DNA of 64,000 bases from Occultella aeris (GCF_902703175.1 NZ_CACRYJ010000018.1:1-64000); one strand, 5' to 3'. Shown: positions 41,684-50,856, counted from the stretch's first letter. Numbers and translations are program-made. Notes: generated by a model from the sequence alone, not told the origin.

Positions 41684-42495
41684 GTGCCCGCGGGGTCCCC
41701 GGTGTGGTCGTGGCCCTGGGCCGTGGCGTGGTCGTGGCCGGCCCGCTGGGCGTGCGCATGGTCCAGGTCACCGTCGGCGTGCGAGTGCAGCACGCCGCCA
41801 CCGTCGGGGTCGGCGTGGAAGTGGGGCGCCATCGGTCCCGGGTCCACCGGCACGTGTTCACCGCCGCGGTGCGCCGCGAGCACGCCGCGCACCCACGCGC
41901 AGAGCGCGGCTACGGACGCGGCGTCGTCCCGGGAGAGCGCGAGCACGGGCCGTCCGTCACGAGCATCGGCCCCGTCCGCGACCATCCGCTCGACGTCCAC
42001 CCCGACGTAGGGAGCCAGGTCGGTCTTGTTCACCACGAGCAGGTCGGCCCGGGCGATCCCGGGGCCGCCCTTACGGGCGACATCGCCGCCGCCGGCGACA
42101 TCGAGCACGAAGATCTGCGCGTCCACGAGAGCGGGGGAGAACGTGGCGGTGAGGTTGTCTCCGCCGGACTCCACGAGCACCACGTCCAGGGGTGCGAAGT
42201 CGGCCTCGAGGTCCTCGACGGCGAGCAGGTTCGCGGTGACGTCGTCCCGGATGGCGGTGTGCGGGCAGGCGCCGGTCTCCACCGCCCGGATCCGCTCCGG
42301 GTCCAGCACGCCGGCCGAACGCAGGAACCGGGCGTCCTCGTCGGTGTAGATGTCGTTGGTGATCACCCCGAGCGCCAGGTCGGTGGACAGTTCCCGGCAG
42401 AGCAGCGCGATCAGCGAGCTCTTGCCGGTGCCGACCGGGCCGGCCACCCCCAGCCGCAGGGAACGAGTCTCGGGAATCTCAGCGGTGTCAGGCAC
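41680..42495 (-). CDS. ureG: Urease accessory GTPase UreG with C-terminal histidine-rich tail
   Basis: 271 aa from GTG 42495 (AGAGG upstream; an ATG at 42522 is also possible). The SIMIBI GTPase core has P-loop [20 protein letters not shown], and [12 protein letters not shown]. The Cys-Pro-His metal motif is present in [13 protein letters not shown]. After the usual end (about residue 210) there is an extra tail with ten histidines ([30 protein letters not shown]). His-rich stretches are normally N-terminal or in UreE, and ureE is absent here. The gene overlaps ureF and ureD. It probably delivers nickel to urease. Confidence 0.92.
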   Translation of the reverse strand: MPDTAEIPETRSLRLGVAGPVGTGKSSLIALLCRELSTDLALGVITNDIYTDEDARFLRSAGVLDPERIRAVETGACPHTAIRDDVTANLLAVEDLEADFAPLDVVLVESGGDNLTATFSPALVDAQIFVLDVAGGGDVARKGGPGIARADLLVVNKTDLAPYVGVDVERMVADGADARDGRPVLALSRDDAASVAALCAWVRGVLAAHRGGEHVPVDPGPMAPHFHADPDGGGVLHSHADGDLDHAHAQRAGHDHATAQGHDHTGDPAGT

Positions 42496-43153
42496 GGAAC
42501 AACCTCTCGGTGGTGTGGTCATGGTCCTGCGCCCACTGCTCGATCAGGGGCGCACCGCAGGCGGGGATCTCCCCGGGTCGGGTGAGGTGGGCGACGCGGT
42601 CCGCGAGCGCCTCGATCAGCGGCCGCGCCGCGAGCACCCAGGAGGTCGTCACCAGCGGGTCGAGCGGGGCGAGCTTGAGCATCGCCGCCGCCACCGTCTG
42701 GGCGTCGTCGTAGCCGACCAGACGGGCCGTGTTCACCGCGTCGAGGCCGGACCGGGCGGCGATCAGCCCGAGGACCACCGGCCGGGTCGCGCGCCAGCGC
42801 GGATCGTCGCCGGCCGCGGGCCAGAGCCGGTGCAGCAGCCGGACGTAGCCGCGCCCGAGCATGCGCGCGTTCGCTCGCAACGCCGGGCTGGGGGTCCGGG
42901 CCGCCCAGGCCGTCTCGACGGCCACCAGGTCGCGGGCCCGCCCGCCGGCGAGGCTCAGGTGCCGGGCCACGACGGCGGTGCCCGCCTCCACCACGCACAC
43001 CGTGCGCAGCCGCGCGGCCAGGTAGGCGGGCACGGAGGCGGCGGGCAACCCGGACCTCAGCGCAGGCTCCAGGCCCGCCGACTGCGTGTGCGCACCGGTC
43101 GGTAGCCGGGCGTCGGCGAGCAGCGCGAGAAGCACCGACTGGGAGGCGTCCAT
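42488..43153 (-). CDS. ureF: Urease accessory protein UreF
   Basis: 221 aa all-helical protein: [31 protein letters not shown] opens it (the usual DSRLPVGGFAHSGGLE region), and [22 protein letters not shown] lies late. UreF gates UreG activity during nickel insertion. The ATG shares one base with the ureC stop (TGATG), and its end overlaps ureG. There is modest divergence from proteobacterial UreF, typical of actinobacteria. Confidence 0.85.
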   Translation of the reverse strand: MDASQSVLLALLADARLPTGAHTQSAGLEPALRSGLPAASVPAYLAARLRTVCVVEAGTAVVARHLSLAGGRARDLVAVETAWAARTPSPALRANARMLGRGYVRLLHRLWPAAGDDPRWRATRPVVLGLIAARSGLDAVNTARLVGYDDAQTVAAAMLKLAPLDPLVTTSWVLAARPLIEALADRVAHLTRPGEIPACGAPLIEQWAQDHDHTTERLFRA

Positions 43154-44856
43154 CAGAACAGTGAGTACAGCTGGGCGAGCGGAAGCTCCGAGGCGGGTGC
43201 GGGCACGACGCGCTCGCCGTCGACGTCGATCTCGAAGGTCTCGGGATTGATCTCGATGACCGGAAGGGCGTCGTTGTTGATCATCTGCGCCTTACCCACG
43301 GCCCGGGTGTCCGCCACCGGAAGCAGCCGGCGGCGCAACCCGAGCCGGTCGGTCAGGCCGGCGTCGAGGGCAGCGGGCGAGACGAACGTGGCGGAGACCT
43401 CGGCGCCGATCGAGGCCGCCAGCGCGTCGCGCATCAGCACCGGCTGTGGGGTCGGGATGGACGCGTTCGGGTCGCCGAGGGCGCCGCGCACGATGGCGCC
43501 GCCCTTGATCACGACGTCCGGTCGGAAGCCGAAGAACTTCGGCTGCCAGAGCGCCAGATCCGCCATCTTGCCCGGTTCGACGGAGCCGATGTAGGCGTCC
43601 ACTCCGTGCGCGATCGCCGGGTTGATCGTGTACTTGGCCACGTATCGCCGGGCGCGTTCGTTGTCCGCCGGCAACCCGCCTCCGAGCGCGCCGCGGCGGG
43701 CCTTCATCACGTGCGCCACCTGCCAGGTGCGGGTGATGACTTCACCGATCCGGCCCATCGCCTGCGCGTCGGAGGACGTGATCGACATCGCCCCCAGGTC
43801 GTGCAGCACGTCCTCGGCCGCGATCGTGCTCGCCCTGATCCGGGACTCCGCGAACGCCAGATCCTCGGGGACCTGCGGGTTGAGGTGATGGCACACCATG
43901 AGCATGTCCAGGTGCTCGGCCACCGTGTTCACCGTGTGCGGCAGGGTCGGGTTCGTCGAGCCCGGCAGCACGTACGGCTCACCGGCCAGGCGCATGATGT
44001 CCGGTGCGTGCCCGCCACCGGCGCCCTCTGTGTGGAACGCATGGATCGAGCGCCCGCCGATGGCGGCGACCGTCGACTCCAGGAACCCGGCCTCGTTCAG
44101 CGAGTCCGAGTGCAGGGCCACCTGCAGCCCCCAGTCCGCGGCCCCCCGCAGCGCCGCGTCGAGCGCGGCCGGGGTGGAGCCCCAGTCCTCGTGGACCTTG
44201 AAGCCGCCGGCGCCGGCGAGGGCCTGCTCGGCGAACGCCTCGGCACTGACCGTGTTGCCCTTGCCGAGCAGCAGCACGTTCACCGGCAGCGCGTCGAGGC
44301 TGCGGTGGATCGTGCCCAGATGCCAGGCGCCCGGGGTCACCGTGGTCGCCTTGGTGCCTTCGGAGGGCCCGGTACCACCGCCCCCGATCGTGGTGATGCC
44401 GCTGGCGAGCGCCTCGTGGATCTGCGAAGGAGAGATGAGGTGCACGTGCGTGTCGAACGCGCCGGCGGTGAGGATGCGGCCCTCGCCACTGATCACGTCG
44501 GTGGCGGGCCCGATGTGCAGCGCCGGGTGCACGCCGTCGGCGATGTCCGGGTTTCCGGCGCGGCCGAGGGCGACGATCACGCCGTCGCGGATGCCGACGT
44601 CCGCCCGGACCACCCCCCACCAGTCGAGCACGATCGCGTTCGTGATGACCGTGTCCAGCGCTCCGTCGGCGCGGGACGTGACACCCTGCGCCATCGACTC
44701 GCGGATGGACTTGCCGCCCCCGAACACGGCCTCCTCGCCGCCGACCGTATGGTCCCGCTCGACCTCGATCCACAGGTCGGTGTCGCCGAGGCGGATCTGG
44801 TCGCCCGCCGTCGGGCCGTACAGGGCGGCGTAGGCCGCCCGGGAGATCTCAACCAT
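43153..44856 (-). CDS. ureC: Urease alpha subunit UreC
   Basis: 567 aa catalytic subunit that hydrolyses urea to ammonia and carbamate. Nickel ligands are in [16 protein letters not shown] and [12 protein letters not shown]; the carbamylated Lys lies in [10 protein letters not shown]; the active-site flap reads [22 protein letters not shown]. The ATG at 44856 is the family start ([20 protein letters not shown]); upstream codons overlap ureB. It overlaps ureB by 8 bases and ureF by 1. Length matches known UreC (566-570). Confidence 0.96.
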   Translation of the reverse strand: MVEISRAAYAALYGPTAGDQIRLGDTDLWIEVERDHTVGGEEAVFGGGKSIRESMAQGVTSRADGALDTVITNAIVLDWWGVVRADVGIRDGVIVALGRAGNPDIADGVHPALHIGPATDVISGEGRILTAGAFDTHVHLISPSQIHEALASGITTIGGGGTGPSEGTKATTVTPGAWHLGTIHRSLDALPVNVLLLGKGNTVSAEAFAEQALAGAGGFKVHEDWGSTPAALDAALRGAADWGLQVALHSDSLNEAGFLESTVAAIGGRSIHAFHTEGAGGGHAPDIMRLAGEPYVLPGSTNPTLPHTVNTVAEHLDMLMVCHHLNPQVPEDLAFAESRIRASTIAAEDVLHDLGAMSITSSDAQAMGRIGEVITRTWQVAHVMKARRGALGGGLPADNERARRYVAKYTINPAIAHGVDAYIGSVEPGKMADLALWQPKFFGFRPDVVIKGGAIVRGALGDPNASIPTPQPVLMRDALAASIGAEVSATFVSPAALDAGLTDRLGLRRRLLPVADTRAVGKAQMINNDALPVIEINPETFEIDVDGERVVPAPASELPLAQLYSLF

Positions 44857-45199
44857 CCTCGCCGTCCAGGTCCGCCGAGGATCGGCCCAAACGGATCCCG
44901 GGCACCCGTCGCGCCCCGCGCAGCGCCACCGCGGCCACGGCGCGGGAGGCGCCCGGCTCGAAGCGTTGCGACGTCCCGGACGGCACGTCCAGCCGGAACC
45001 CGTGCGCGGCCTCCCGGTCGAACTCCAGCGCCGGGTTCGCATCCGGCAGGTGCAGGTGGGAGCCGATCTGGACCGGCCGGTCCCCGGTGTTCAGGATGAC
45101 CAGCTCCAGGCGTTCGTCGGGGCGCCGGTCCGCGTTGAGCTCGATCGTGCCCGGCGCCACCCGGATCGCACCGGGCCCGGTGGTGTTCGGTCCGCTCAC
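44849..45199 (-). CDS. ureB: Urease beta subunit UreB
   Basis: 116 aa structural subunit starting at GTG 45199 with GAGGAGGCC upstream. Family marks are [15 protein letters not shown] and [25 protein letters not shown]. It lies 10 bases after ureA and overlaps ureC by 8 bases. It is part of the (ABC)3 urease trimer. Confidence 0.95.
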   Translation of the reverse strand: MSGPNTTGPGAIRVAPGTIELNADRRPDERLELVILNTGDRPVQIGSHLHLPDANPALEFDREAAHGFRLDVPSGTSQRFEPGASRAVAAVALRGARRVPGIRLGRSSADLDGEDG

Positions 45200-45209
45200 G
45201 TCGGCCTCC

Positions 45210-45512
45210 TCAGGCGATCGGTTCGTGGATGGTGACGAGCTTGCGACCGTCCGGGAACGTCGCCTCGACCTGGATGTCGGGCAGCATCTGCGCCACGCCC
45301 TCCATCACGTCGGTGCGGCCGAGCACCTCACGGCCAGCCACCATCAGGTCGGCGACGGTGCGTCCCTCCCGGGCGCCCTCGATCACCCAGGTGGTCAGCA
45401 GCGCGGCCGCCTCCGGGTAGTTCAGGCGGATGCCGCGCTCCCTGCGGTCGCGGGCGACCATGCCGGCGACCGCGAGCAGGAGCTTCTCCTGCTCGGACGG
45501 GGTCAGGTGCAT
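45210..45512 (-). CDS. ureA: Urease gamma subunit UreA
   Basis: 100 aa. The ATG at 45512 gives [20 protein letters not shown], the canonical UreA start; two codons earlier (GTG, ATG) also read in frame but would be too close to GAGGAG. Other marks: [32 protein letters not shown] and [21 protein letters not shown]. It is the first gene of ureABCFGD. The 154 bases before it (45513-45666) contain no gene. Confidence 0.95.
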   Translation of the reverse strand: MHLTPSEQEKLLLAVAGMVARDRRERGIRLNYPEAAALLTTWVIEGAREGRTVADLMVAGREVLGRTDVMEGVAQMLPDIQVEATFPDGRKLVTIHEPIA

Positions 45513-45666
45513 CATCACTCCTCACGTTGCGGTCGGGTGTGATGGGCATTCTGCCCGACGCGTGTTGACGGAGTGTTACAGGTCGCGGGCGCGCAACCGG
45601 AGCCTCACGCGCGCGGACGCGGGGTTCGTCGGACCGGACGACGTCGGTGTCCAGCGGCCACGGCAC

Positions 45667-46881
45667 TCACCTCCCCGCGAGGAACAGGCGGCTCGCGGAG
45701 CCGGCCCGAGGGGTAGCCACGGCGGTGAGGGCGAGTGCGGTGCCGGCGATGCCGGAGAGCAGGCCAGGGCCGGCGTCGTCGCCCTGGCCCGGTACCGTCG
45801 TGCCGTGCGCGGCGAGGGCCTCGTGCGCCAGATCGACGGCGGCGCTGCGGTATCCCTGGGTGTCCAGACCGACTGCGGCCGAGGCGAGCAGGTCCCAGGT
45901 GCCAGCGGCGCCGTGGCCGAGGCTCAGGTCCGTGGTGGCCCGGGCGGTGCGCGTGCTTGCGCGGACCGCGGCGTGCACGTCGGCGACGAGGTTCGTCCGT
46001 GGGGTCGCCAGCTCGAGTCCCTGGTCGCGCAGGGCGAGCAGGCGCAGCCTGGTCAGCCCGATGCCCACCGGTCCGGTCCACGGGTCGCCGGTCGCGTGCG
46101 CGTCGTGACCGCTCGGTGCTGCCGGTGCACCGGTCGGCCCTGATCCGGGCGTGGACCAGGCGTCGGCCTCCGGCTCGAACCAGGCCGACTCCCAGCGCAG
46201 GCCCCCATCGATGAGTGGCACCAGGTCGGTCGCCAGCACCGGGTGGCGGGCGGCCGCCTCCGCCAGGGCGAGGATGACGCCGGAGGTCCCGTGGGCGAGC
46301 CCGGTCCGCGCCCGACCGTCGGCATCAGGCCAGCAGACCGTGTTCGCGCTCAGGTGCCGGGCGGCTGTGCGCAGCCGGCGGGTGGCCGCCGTCACGGCCG
46401 TGGCCGGTGCCTCGCAGACCAGCAGTCCGAGCAGGTGCCCGGCCGTGCCCGTGGCGAGGTCGTGCCGACGTGGATCCGTCCGCACCGACGCCGCGGCGCG
46501 GCGGGCCCGCTGCCGCAGCTCGGGTGAGTCCGCGGCGGCCCCCACCCGATGGACCGCGCAGGCGACCCCGGCCAGGCCGGTGAGCAGGCCGACTCCACCG
46601 CCCCGGGCCGCGCCGTCCAGGGTGCGGCTCGAGGCGTCGACGGCCAGGTCGAGAAGGTCGGACCGGTCGAGCGTTCGGCCGAGTTCGGCCAGGGCCCAGG
46701 CGATCCCGGCGTCGCCGTCCTCGACCGCGTGCGGCGAACGGCCGCGGCCGGTGCGGGCACGGGGCGAGCGGTCGCGCCAGGTCGGCCCGGTGCTGCCACG
46801 GACCACCCCAGCCTGTAGCTCGTCCGCGAGATCGCCCGCGTAGGCCAGCAGGTCCGGTTCGGCGAGTGCTGTCACAGCCAT
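45667..46881 (-). CDS. LanC-like cyclase-fold protein without zinc cysteines
   Basis: 404 aa, an (alpha/alpha)6-barrel of the lanthionine synthetase C family. Repeats include GGGVGLLTGLAGVACAV, RTGLAHGTSGVILALAEAAA and GLLSGIAGTALALTAV. Where LanC/LanM proteins have zinc ligands in W-C-H-G and S-L-C-H-G, this protein reads DPWTGPVGIGLTRL and LSLGHGAAG, so both cysteines are lost and one His remains. Class III-type cyclase domains also lack them. The ATG at 46881 overlaps the HopA1-family gene by 10 bases. It probably acts on a peptide or protein together with that partner; no lanthipeptide precursor was found nearby. Confidence 0.72.
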   Translation of the reverse strand: MAVTALAEPDLLAYAGDLADELQAGVVRGSTGPTWRDRSPRARTGRGRSPHAVEDGDAGIAWALAELGRTLDRSDLLDLAVDASSRTLDGAARGGGVGLLTGLAGVACAVHRVGAAADSPELRQRARRAAASVRTDPRRHDLATGTAGHLLGLLVCEAPATAVTAATRRLRTAARHLSANTVCWPDADGRARTGLAHGTSGVILALAEAAARHPVLATDLVPLIDGGLRWESAWFEPEADAWSTPGSGPTGAPAAPSGHDAHATGDPWTGPVGIGLTRLRLLALRDQGLELATPRTNLVADVHAAVRASTRTARATTDLSLGHGAAGTWDLLASAAVGLDTQGYRSAAVDLAHEALAAHGTTVPGQGDDAGPGLLSGIAGTALALTAVATPRAGSASRLFLAGR

Positions 46882-47807
46882 GGTGCATCCCAATCCTGGG
46901 TATCCCGGACCCGGTGGGGCCGGCGGGCGTCGATGCCCTCACGGGCGAGCGCGGTGCGGGTGCGTCGGATGAGTTCCGCGGTGGGCGGGAACGGGTCCTC
47001 GATGAGCGTCTGGGCCAGGACGTGGCAGCGGAGCTCGCCGAACGTGGGACCTGTGGCCGCCGACTGGCCCACGCCGATGCCGGGGGCGAGCCGCAGGGTC
47101 AGCGCGGGGACGGTCGGCCGGAGCAGCGGCGCGAGGGCGTCCACGAGTTCGTGGAGGAGGTCTGTACCGCGCATGAACGCGCCGACCGGGAGGGTCAGAT
47201 GGGTGGCGTCCGGACGGGCGGTCGCCGTTCGGTCCGTCGGGACGTCCAGGGCCCACGGTTCGTCCCAGGTGCTCGTGTGGACGGTGACGGCACGCACCAG
47301 GTCGGGCAGGTTGTCCGCCGGGCAGTTCAGGTGGATCCGGAGCAGGTTCGTGCCCGAGCCCTGCAGCCTGGGCACCCAGCCGGACCCCCAGGTGCGCCAG
47401 CGGCCGCCGGCGGCCCGGGTGGCCTGCTCGCGTACCTCGACGCGGTCGGTGGCCGCCAGGGCGCCGTGGGCGTCGGCGCCCACGATGTTCGCAGCGACGG
47501 TGGTCCGGGGCCGGCCGCCCTCGACGTGCAGCCAGGCATTGCCCGCGGACGTCGCGCGCCAGCCACTGGACGTCTGCCACCGCTCGAAGCCCACGTGTGC
47601 GACGCGCAGCAGGCCCGCCAACGGCGGTTCCGCGGGATCGGCCGGCGGCACCGGGGTGGCCGGCGCGTACCAATCCCGGAGCAGCTGCCCGGTGAGCTCG
47701 GCGGCACTGCGCACACGGCCGAGGATCAGCGTGCGGCGGACCAGGGTGATGGCAGCCTCGACCTCGTCGGCAACAGTGGTCTGCGGCATCACGTCGGTGG
47801 TGTGCAT
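46872..47807 (-). CDS. HopA1 family protein (effector / RiPP lyase-like)
   Basis: 311 aa. The C-terminal two-thirds fits the HopA1 family as found in bacterial gene clusters: NLLRIHLNCPADNLPDLVRAVT (the R-x-YWN-like strand), then ATARPDATHLTLPVGAF and APGIGVGQSAATGPTFGELRC, followed by HVLAQTLI. HopA1 homologues act with kinase-like proteins in class V lanthipeptide and thioamitide pathways (LxmY, TvaD), where they are thought to eliminate phosphate from Ser/Thr. Here the partner kinase is absent and a LanC-like gene overlaps the end. It is read away from the subtilase operon. Function inferred by family only. Confidence 0.68.
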   Translation of the reverse strand: MHTTDVMPQTTVADEVEAAITLVRRTLILGRVRSAAELTGQLLRDWYAPATPVPPADPAEPPLAGLLRVAHVGFERWQTSSGWRATSAGNAWLHVEGGRPRTTVAANIVGADAHGALAATDRVEVREQATRAAGGRWRTWGSGWVPRLQGSGTNLLRIHLNCPADNLPDLVRAVTVHTSTWDEPWALDVPTDRTATARPDATHLTLPVGAFMRGTDLLHELVDALAPLLRPTVPALTLRLAPGIGVGQSAATGPTFGELRCHVLAQTLIEDPFPPTAELIRRTRTALAREGIDARRPHRVRDTQDWDAPWL

Positions 47808-47856
47808 CGCGTGCTCCCCTCGGGCCCCGGGTGGGACCGGTGCCTAGTGATGAGGC

Positions 47857-48018
47857 GTGGGGCGCGGTCCTGATACACGGCCCGGACGTCGACACCGCTG
47901 TGGCGAGCCCGGAGGATCCATCCCCGACGACGTGTATCAGGTCCTGGCCGTGCACCTCCTCGGCGATGAGGGTTGGGAGCCCGCTCAGACCCTGGTCGGC
48001 CACTCGACGCCGCACTAG
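47857..48018 (+). other. Possible small ORF between divergent operons
   Basis: GTG 47857 to TAG 48016-48018 gives 53 codons; the last 30 read like protein (PDDVYQVLAVHLLGDEGWEP, then AQTLVGHSTPH) with G/C at most third positions. A shorter start is GTG 47932 with GGAGGA 13 bases before it. It lacks Cys, so it is not an obvious lanthipeptide precursor, and it overlaps one copy of the 11-base inverted motif. It may be a decayed gene end or chance. Confidence 0.2.
47869..47941. promoter_or_regulatory. Outward-facing 11-base motif pair between divergent operons
   Basis: CCTGATACACG at 47869-47879 is the exact reverse complement of CGTGTATCAGG at 47931-47941. Each operon therefore has CGTGTATCAGG on its own coding strand: 61 bases before the HopA1-family start and 157 bases before the subtilase start. 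Outer bases also nearly match (GGACC versus GGTCC after the motif). It may be a shared promoter element or operator. Either reading would couple the two operons. Confidence 0.55.
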
Positions 48019-48098
48019 GCTCGAACCGCGAGCGTCCCCCGGCCCGCGGAAGACCCTGCCCGTCGCACCGCCCGTCGAAACAACAGGAGAACAAGGAC

Positions 48099-49745
48099 GT
48101 GAGTCAGAACACCCCAGGCGAGGCCAACGTTCCACTGGTATCGGAACCACCGATCGGTCTGCCGAACGCATCCTGGGAGCGCTACCGTGCCCGCGTCCTG
48201 GACCCCTCGACCGCGGTCCAGCGGGCCGAGGAGGTGGCCCTGCACCCGACCGTCTACTCGGTGGACTCGGTCCTGATCCGAGGCGCCGCCGTCGAGGGTG
48301 CCCTGAAGGCCCTTGGCAGCATCGCCAGGGAGCTGGGCCTCGGCCTCGTCGAGGACGACGAGGCGAGGGCCGAACGTGAATACCTCGGCCGGCCCGAGTT
48401 CGGGCCCGAGGTGCGCGGCCTGATCGAGGAGAACTGGGTGGAGAGCGCCCGGGTGGTCCGACTGGACCCCGCCGCCCCCGCGGAACCGGTGGACGCGTGG
48501 CGCCTGGTGCAGGCGTACCGGGCCGCTACCGGCCGCGCCGACGAGGTGGCCCTTGACCACCTCGTGTTCTCCGCCACGGACATCGGCGGCACGCCCTACA
48601 CGATCCCGCACGTAGCCGGTGGCGCACCGCACGACGTCTCCTCCAGCGGCGGCGGTGTCCCCTACACGATCCCGCACAGCAACAACGGGCTCTCGACCTA
48701 TGCGATGCCCGGTTCCGGCGGACGCCAGCCGGTGGCATGGCTCGGCCCCGAGCCCGCTCCGCGCAACGATCCGAAGGTGCACCGGCCCGTCGTGGCCGTG
48801 CTCGACACCGGGGTCGGCGAGCACCCCTGGCTCGGCTCGGACGTGGTCATCCGTGACCCCGAGGTCCTCGGTCTGCCCCTCGGTCTGCCAAGGCTCGTGC
48901 CGGACACCGAGGAGACCGGCACCGCGAACCCGCTCGTGGGCGGGCTTGAGGCGGACGCCGGTCACGGCACGTTCATCGCCGGTCTGATCCGGCAGCAGTC
49001 CGCGGATGCCCGGATCCTCTCGGTCCGGGTGTTCCGGGGTGACGGTGTGGTGGCCGAGTCCCAACTGGTGCGCTCGTTGCGCCGGCTGGTGCTGTGGCAG
49101 GTGGTCGCCATGGCCGCCGGCGACCCGGAGATGCCGCCCGTCGACGTGTTGTCCCTGTCCCTCGGGTATTACCACGAGCAGCCGGCGGACCTCGCTTTCG
49201 ACCCGCTCCTGTGGCTGCCGCTGAAGGCGCTTGGTGCTCTCGGTGTGACGGTCGTGGCGGCCTCGGGCAACGACGCCACCACGCGCGAGATGTTCCCGGC
49301 CGCGTTCGCCGACTACCCGGGTGGCCCGGCGCGGACGGCACCGGAGGCGCTGCCGCTGCAGGCCGTCGGAGCCCTGAACCCGAACGGCAGCACGGTGGCC
49401 CTCTTCTCGAACGAGGGCCCCTGGGTGCTGCACCGTCGGGTCGGCGCCGGCCTGGTCAGCACCTTCCCGACCACGATCAACACCTCGCTGAACCCGGTGG
49501 CGTCGCTGGCCCACGAGGGCAGGACCCGGGCCAGCATCGACCCCGACGACTTCGCATCCGGGTTCGCCACCTGGAGCGGTACGTCCTTCGCCGCACCGGT
49601 GTTCGCCGGCGAGGTCGCGGCCACCCTGGCCGAGCTGTACGCGGGTGGCGCCGACTCGACCAAGGCGGCCGACGCCGTCGAACGGGGTCGTAAGGCCCTC
49701 GCGAACCTGCCCGGGGCGCGCGCGGCGGACGGCAGGGATTCGTGA
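48099..49745 (+). CDS. Cytosolic S8 family serine peptidase (subtilase) with PYTIPH repeats
   Basis: 548 aa from GTG 48099 (CAGGAG upstream). The triad is D236 in AVLDTGVG, H289 in GHGTFIAGL and S496 in SGTSFAAPVFAGEVA, with oxyanion N391 in AASGND. There is no signal peptide or membrane helix, unusual for subtilases, so it likely acts inside the cell. The first 230 residues form an unrecognised domain holding two copies of GG-PYTIPH (163-171, 185-193) and a third, looser LSTYAMPGSGG. The gene shares one base with a sigma factor gene and heads an operon that ends in a CHAT protease. Confidence 0.85.
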   Translation: MSQNTPGEANVPLVSEPPIGLPNASWERYRARVLDPSTAVQRAEEVALHPTVYSVDSVLIRGAAVEGALKALGSIARELGLGLVEDDEARAEREYLGRPEFGPEVRGLIEENWVESARVVRLDPAAPAEPVDAWRLVQAYRAATGRADEVALDHLVFSATDIGGTPYTIPHVAGGAPHDVSSSGGGVPYTIPHSNNGLSTYAMPGSGGRQPVAWLGPEPAPRNDPKVHRPVVAVLDTGVGEHPWLGSDVVIRDPEVLGLPLGLPRLVPDTEETGTANPLVGGLEADAGHGTFIAGLIRQQSADARILSVRVFRGDGVVAESQLVRSLRRLVLWQVVAMAAGDPEMPPVDVLSLSLGYYHEQPADLAFDPLLWLPLKALGALGVTVVAASGNDATTREMFPAAFADYPGGPARTAPEALPLQAVGALNPNGSTVALFSNEGPWVLHRRVGAGLVSTFPTTINTSLNPVASLAHEGRTRASIDPDDFASGFATWSGTSFAAPVFAGEVAATLAELYAGGADSTKAADAVERGRKALANLPGARAADGRDS

Positions 49746-50356
49746 TGATCGAGGCCAGCCCGGGCGAGACCCTCGTGGTCCGAGCCAGCGCGGCGTTCGA
49801 GCGGTTCCGTGGCGGCGACCGGACGGCGTTCGACGACCTGGTCAGCATGCTCACGCCGTTGCTGTGGCACACCTCGCGCGGGCAGGGCCTTGACCGCACC
49901 GAGGCCGAGGACGTGCTGCAGACGGTCTGGTTGAGCCTGGTCCGCAGCGCGGCGTCGGTGCGAGATCCACGTACCGTCGTGAAGTGGCTGCTGGTGACCA
50001 CAAAACGGGAGTCCTGGCGGGTCTCCCGGGTACGCGGGAACGAGCTGGCGCACACCTCGACGCCGCGGCCGGACGCCGAGACGGACGAGCTCGACCGGGT
50101 CGTGGCGCCCGCCGAGGACCTGCCCGAGCACGTCGCCGTCCGCAACGAACGCGACGTGCGGCTCTGGCACCACGTCCGGGAGCTCTCCGATCGATGCCGG
50201 GAGCTGCTGCGCGTGATCGCCTTCGCCGACCGGCCCGACTACGCCGCGATCGCCGAGGCGCTCGGCATGCCGGTCGGCAGTATCGGACCGACGCGCGGCC
50301 GGTGCCTGGCCCGGCTGCGCGCGAAGCTCTCGACCGACCCGGGGTGGGCGTCATGA
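49745..50356 (+). CDS. ECF-like RNA polymerase sigma factor
   Basis: 203 aa. Region 2 is at about 15-80 (FRGGDRTAFDDLVSMLTPLLWHTSRG, then EAEDVLQTVWLSLVRS). Region 4 is at about 140-195 (LSDRCRELLRVIAFADRPDYAAIAEALGMPVGSIGPTRGRCLARLRAKL). The ATG shares one base with the subtilase stop (TGATG); a GTG one codon earlier is possible. It overlaps the next gene by ATGA. No anti-sigma factor with a membrane helix is present; the next small protein is the candidate controller. It may drive its own operon and the divergent pair. Confidence 0.87.
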   Translation: MIEASPGETLVVRASAAFERFRGGDRTAFDDLVSMLTPLLWHTSRGQGLDRTEAEDVLQTVWLSLVRSAASVRDPRTVVKWLLVTTKRESWRVSRVRGNELAHTSTPRPDAETDELDRVVAPAEDLPEHVAVRNERDVRLWHHVRELSDRCRELLRVIAFADRPDYAAIAEALGMPVGSIGPTRGRCLARLRAKLSTDPGWAS

Positions 50357-50856
50357 CCGACAAGGAACGCTGGACGGCCGCGGAGGTGGCCTCGGCCGCC
50401 GAGCCCCTCGACGACCGGGACGCGGCGATGCTCGCCGGCCTGCGCCGGTTCTACGAGGAGCAGGACCCGGTCCCGGACGGACTCGTGGACCGGCTCAAGT
50501 TCGCCGTCGCCCTCTCGGAACTGATGACCGAGGTCGCCGAACTGACCCGGGTGCCCACCGTGGGAGCCGGGGTCCGCTCGGAGATGGCGGTGACCCGCAC
50601 GCACACGCTGACGTTCTCGGCCGAGTCCCTGACGGCGATGGTCACCGTGGGGCACAGCGGCACCAGCGCCCGGCTCGACGGGTGGATCGCGCCGCCGCGC
50701 GAGCTGGCGGTGCGCCTGCGGATGGACGGTCGCGAGCTCAGCACCCGGAGTGAACCGACCGGCCGATTCGTCTTCGACAACGTCCCCGAGGGCTTCGTGC
50801 AGCTCGTATTCGAGATCGGCACCACTACGGTGGTGACACCGCTCTTCGAACTGTAG
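50353..50856 (+). CDS. Small protein with carboxypeptidase-regulatory-like beta domain
   Basis: 167 aa, unknown family. The N-terminal third is helical and acidic (AAMLAGLRRFYEEQDPVPDGLVDRLKFAVALSELMTEVAELTR), similar to the N-termini of cytosolic anti-sigma-like proteins. The C-terminal part is beta-rich (ARLDGWIAPPRELAVRLRMDGRELSTRSEPTGRFVFDNVPEGFVQLVFEI), of the carboxypeptidase regulatory-like type. No membrane helix or zinc motif. It overlaps the sigma gene by ATGA and precedes the CHAT gene by 25 bases. It could bind the sigma factor or a neighbouring protease (inference). Confidence 0.6.
   Translation: MTDKERWTAAEVASAAEPLDDRDAAMLAGLRRFYEEQDPVPDGLVDRLKFAVALSELMTEVAELTRVPTVGAGVRSEMAVTRTHTLTFSAESLTAMVTVGHSGTSARLDGWIAPPRELAVRLRMDGRELSTRSEPTGRFVFDNVPEGFVQLVFEIGTTTVVTPLFEL

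Noticed and set aside
47789-48094. 101-codon minus-strand frame with Cys and Ser as a lanthipeptide precursor
   Set aside because: It overlaps the start of the HopA1-family gene, runs through the regulatory repeats, and has no leader-core layout. It looks like a chance frame.
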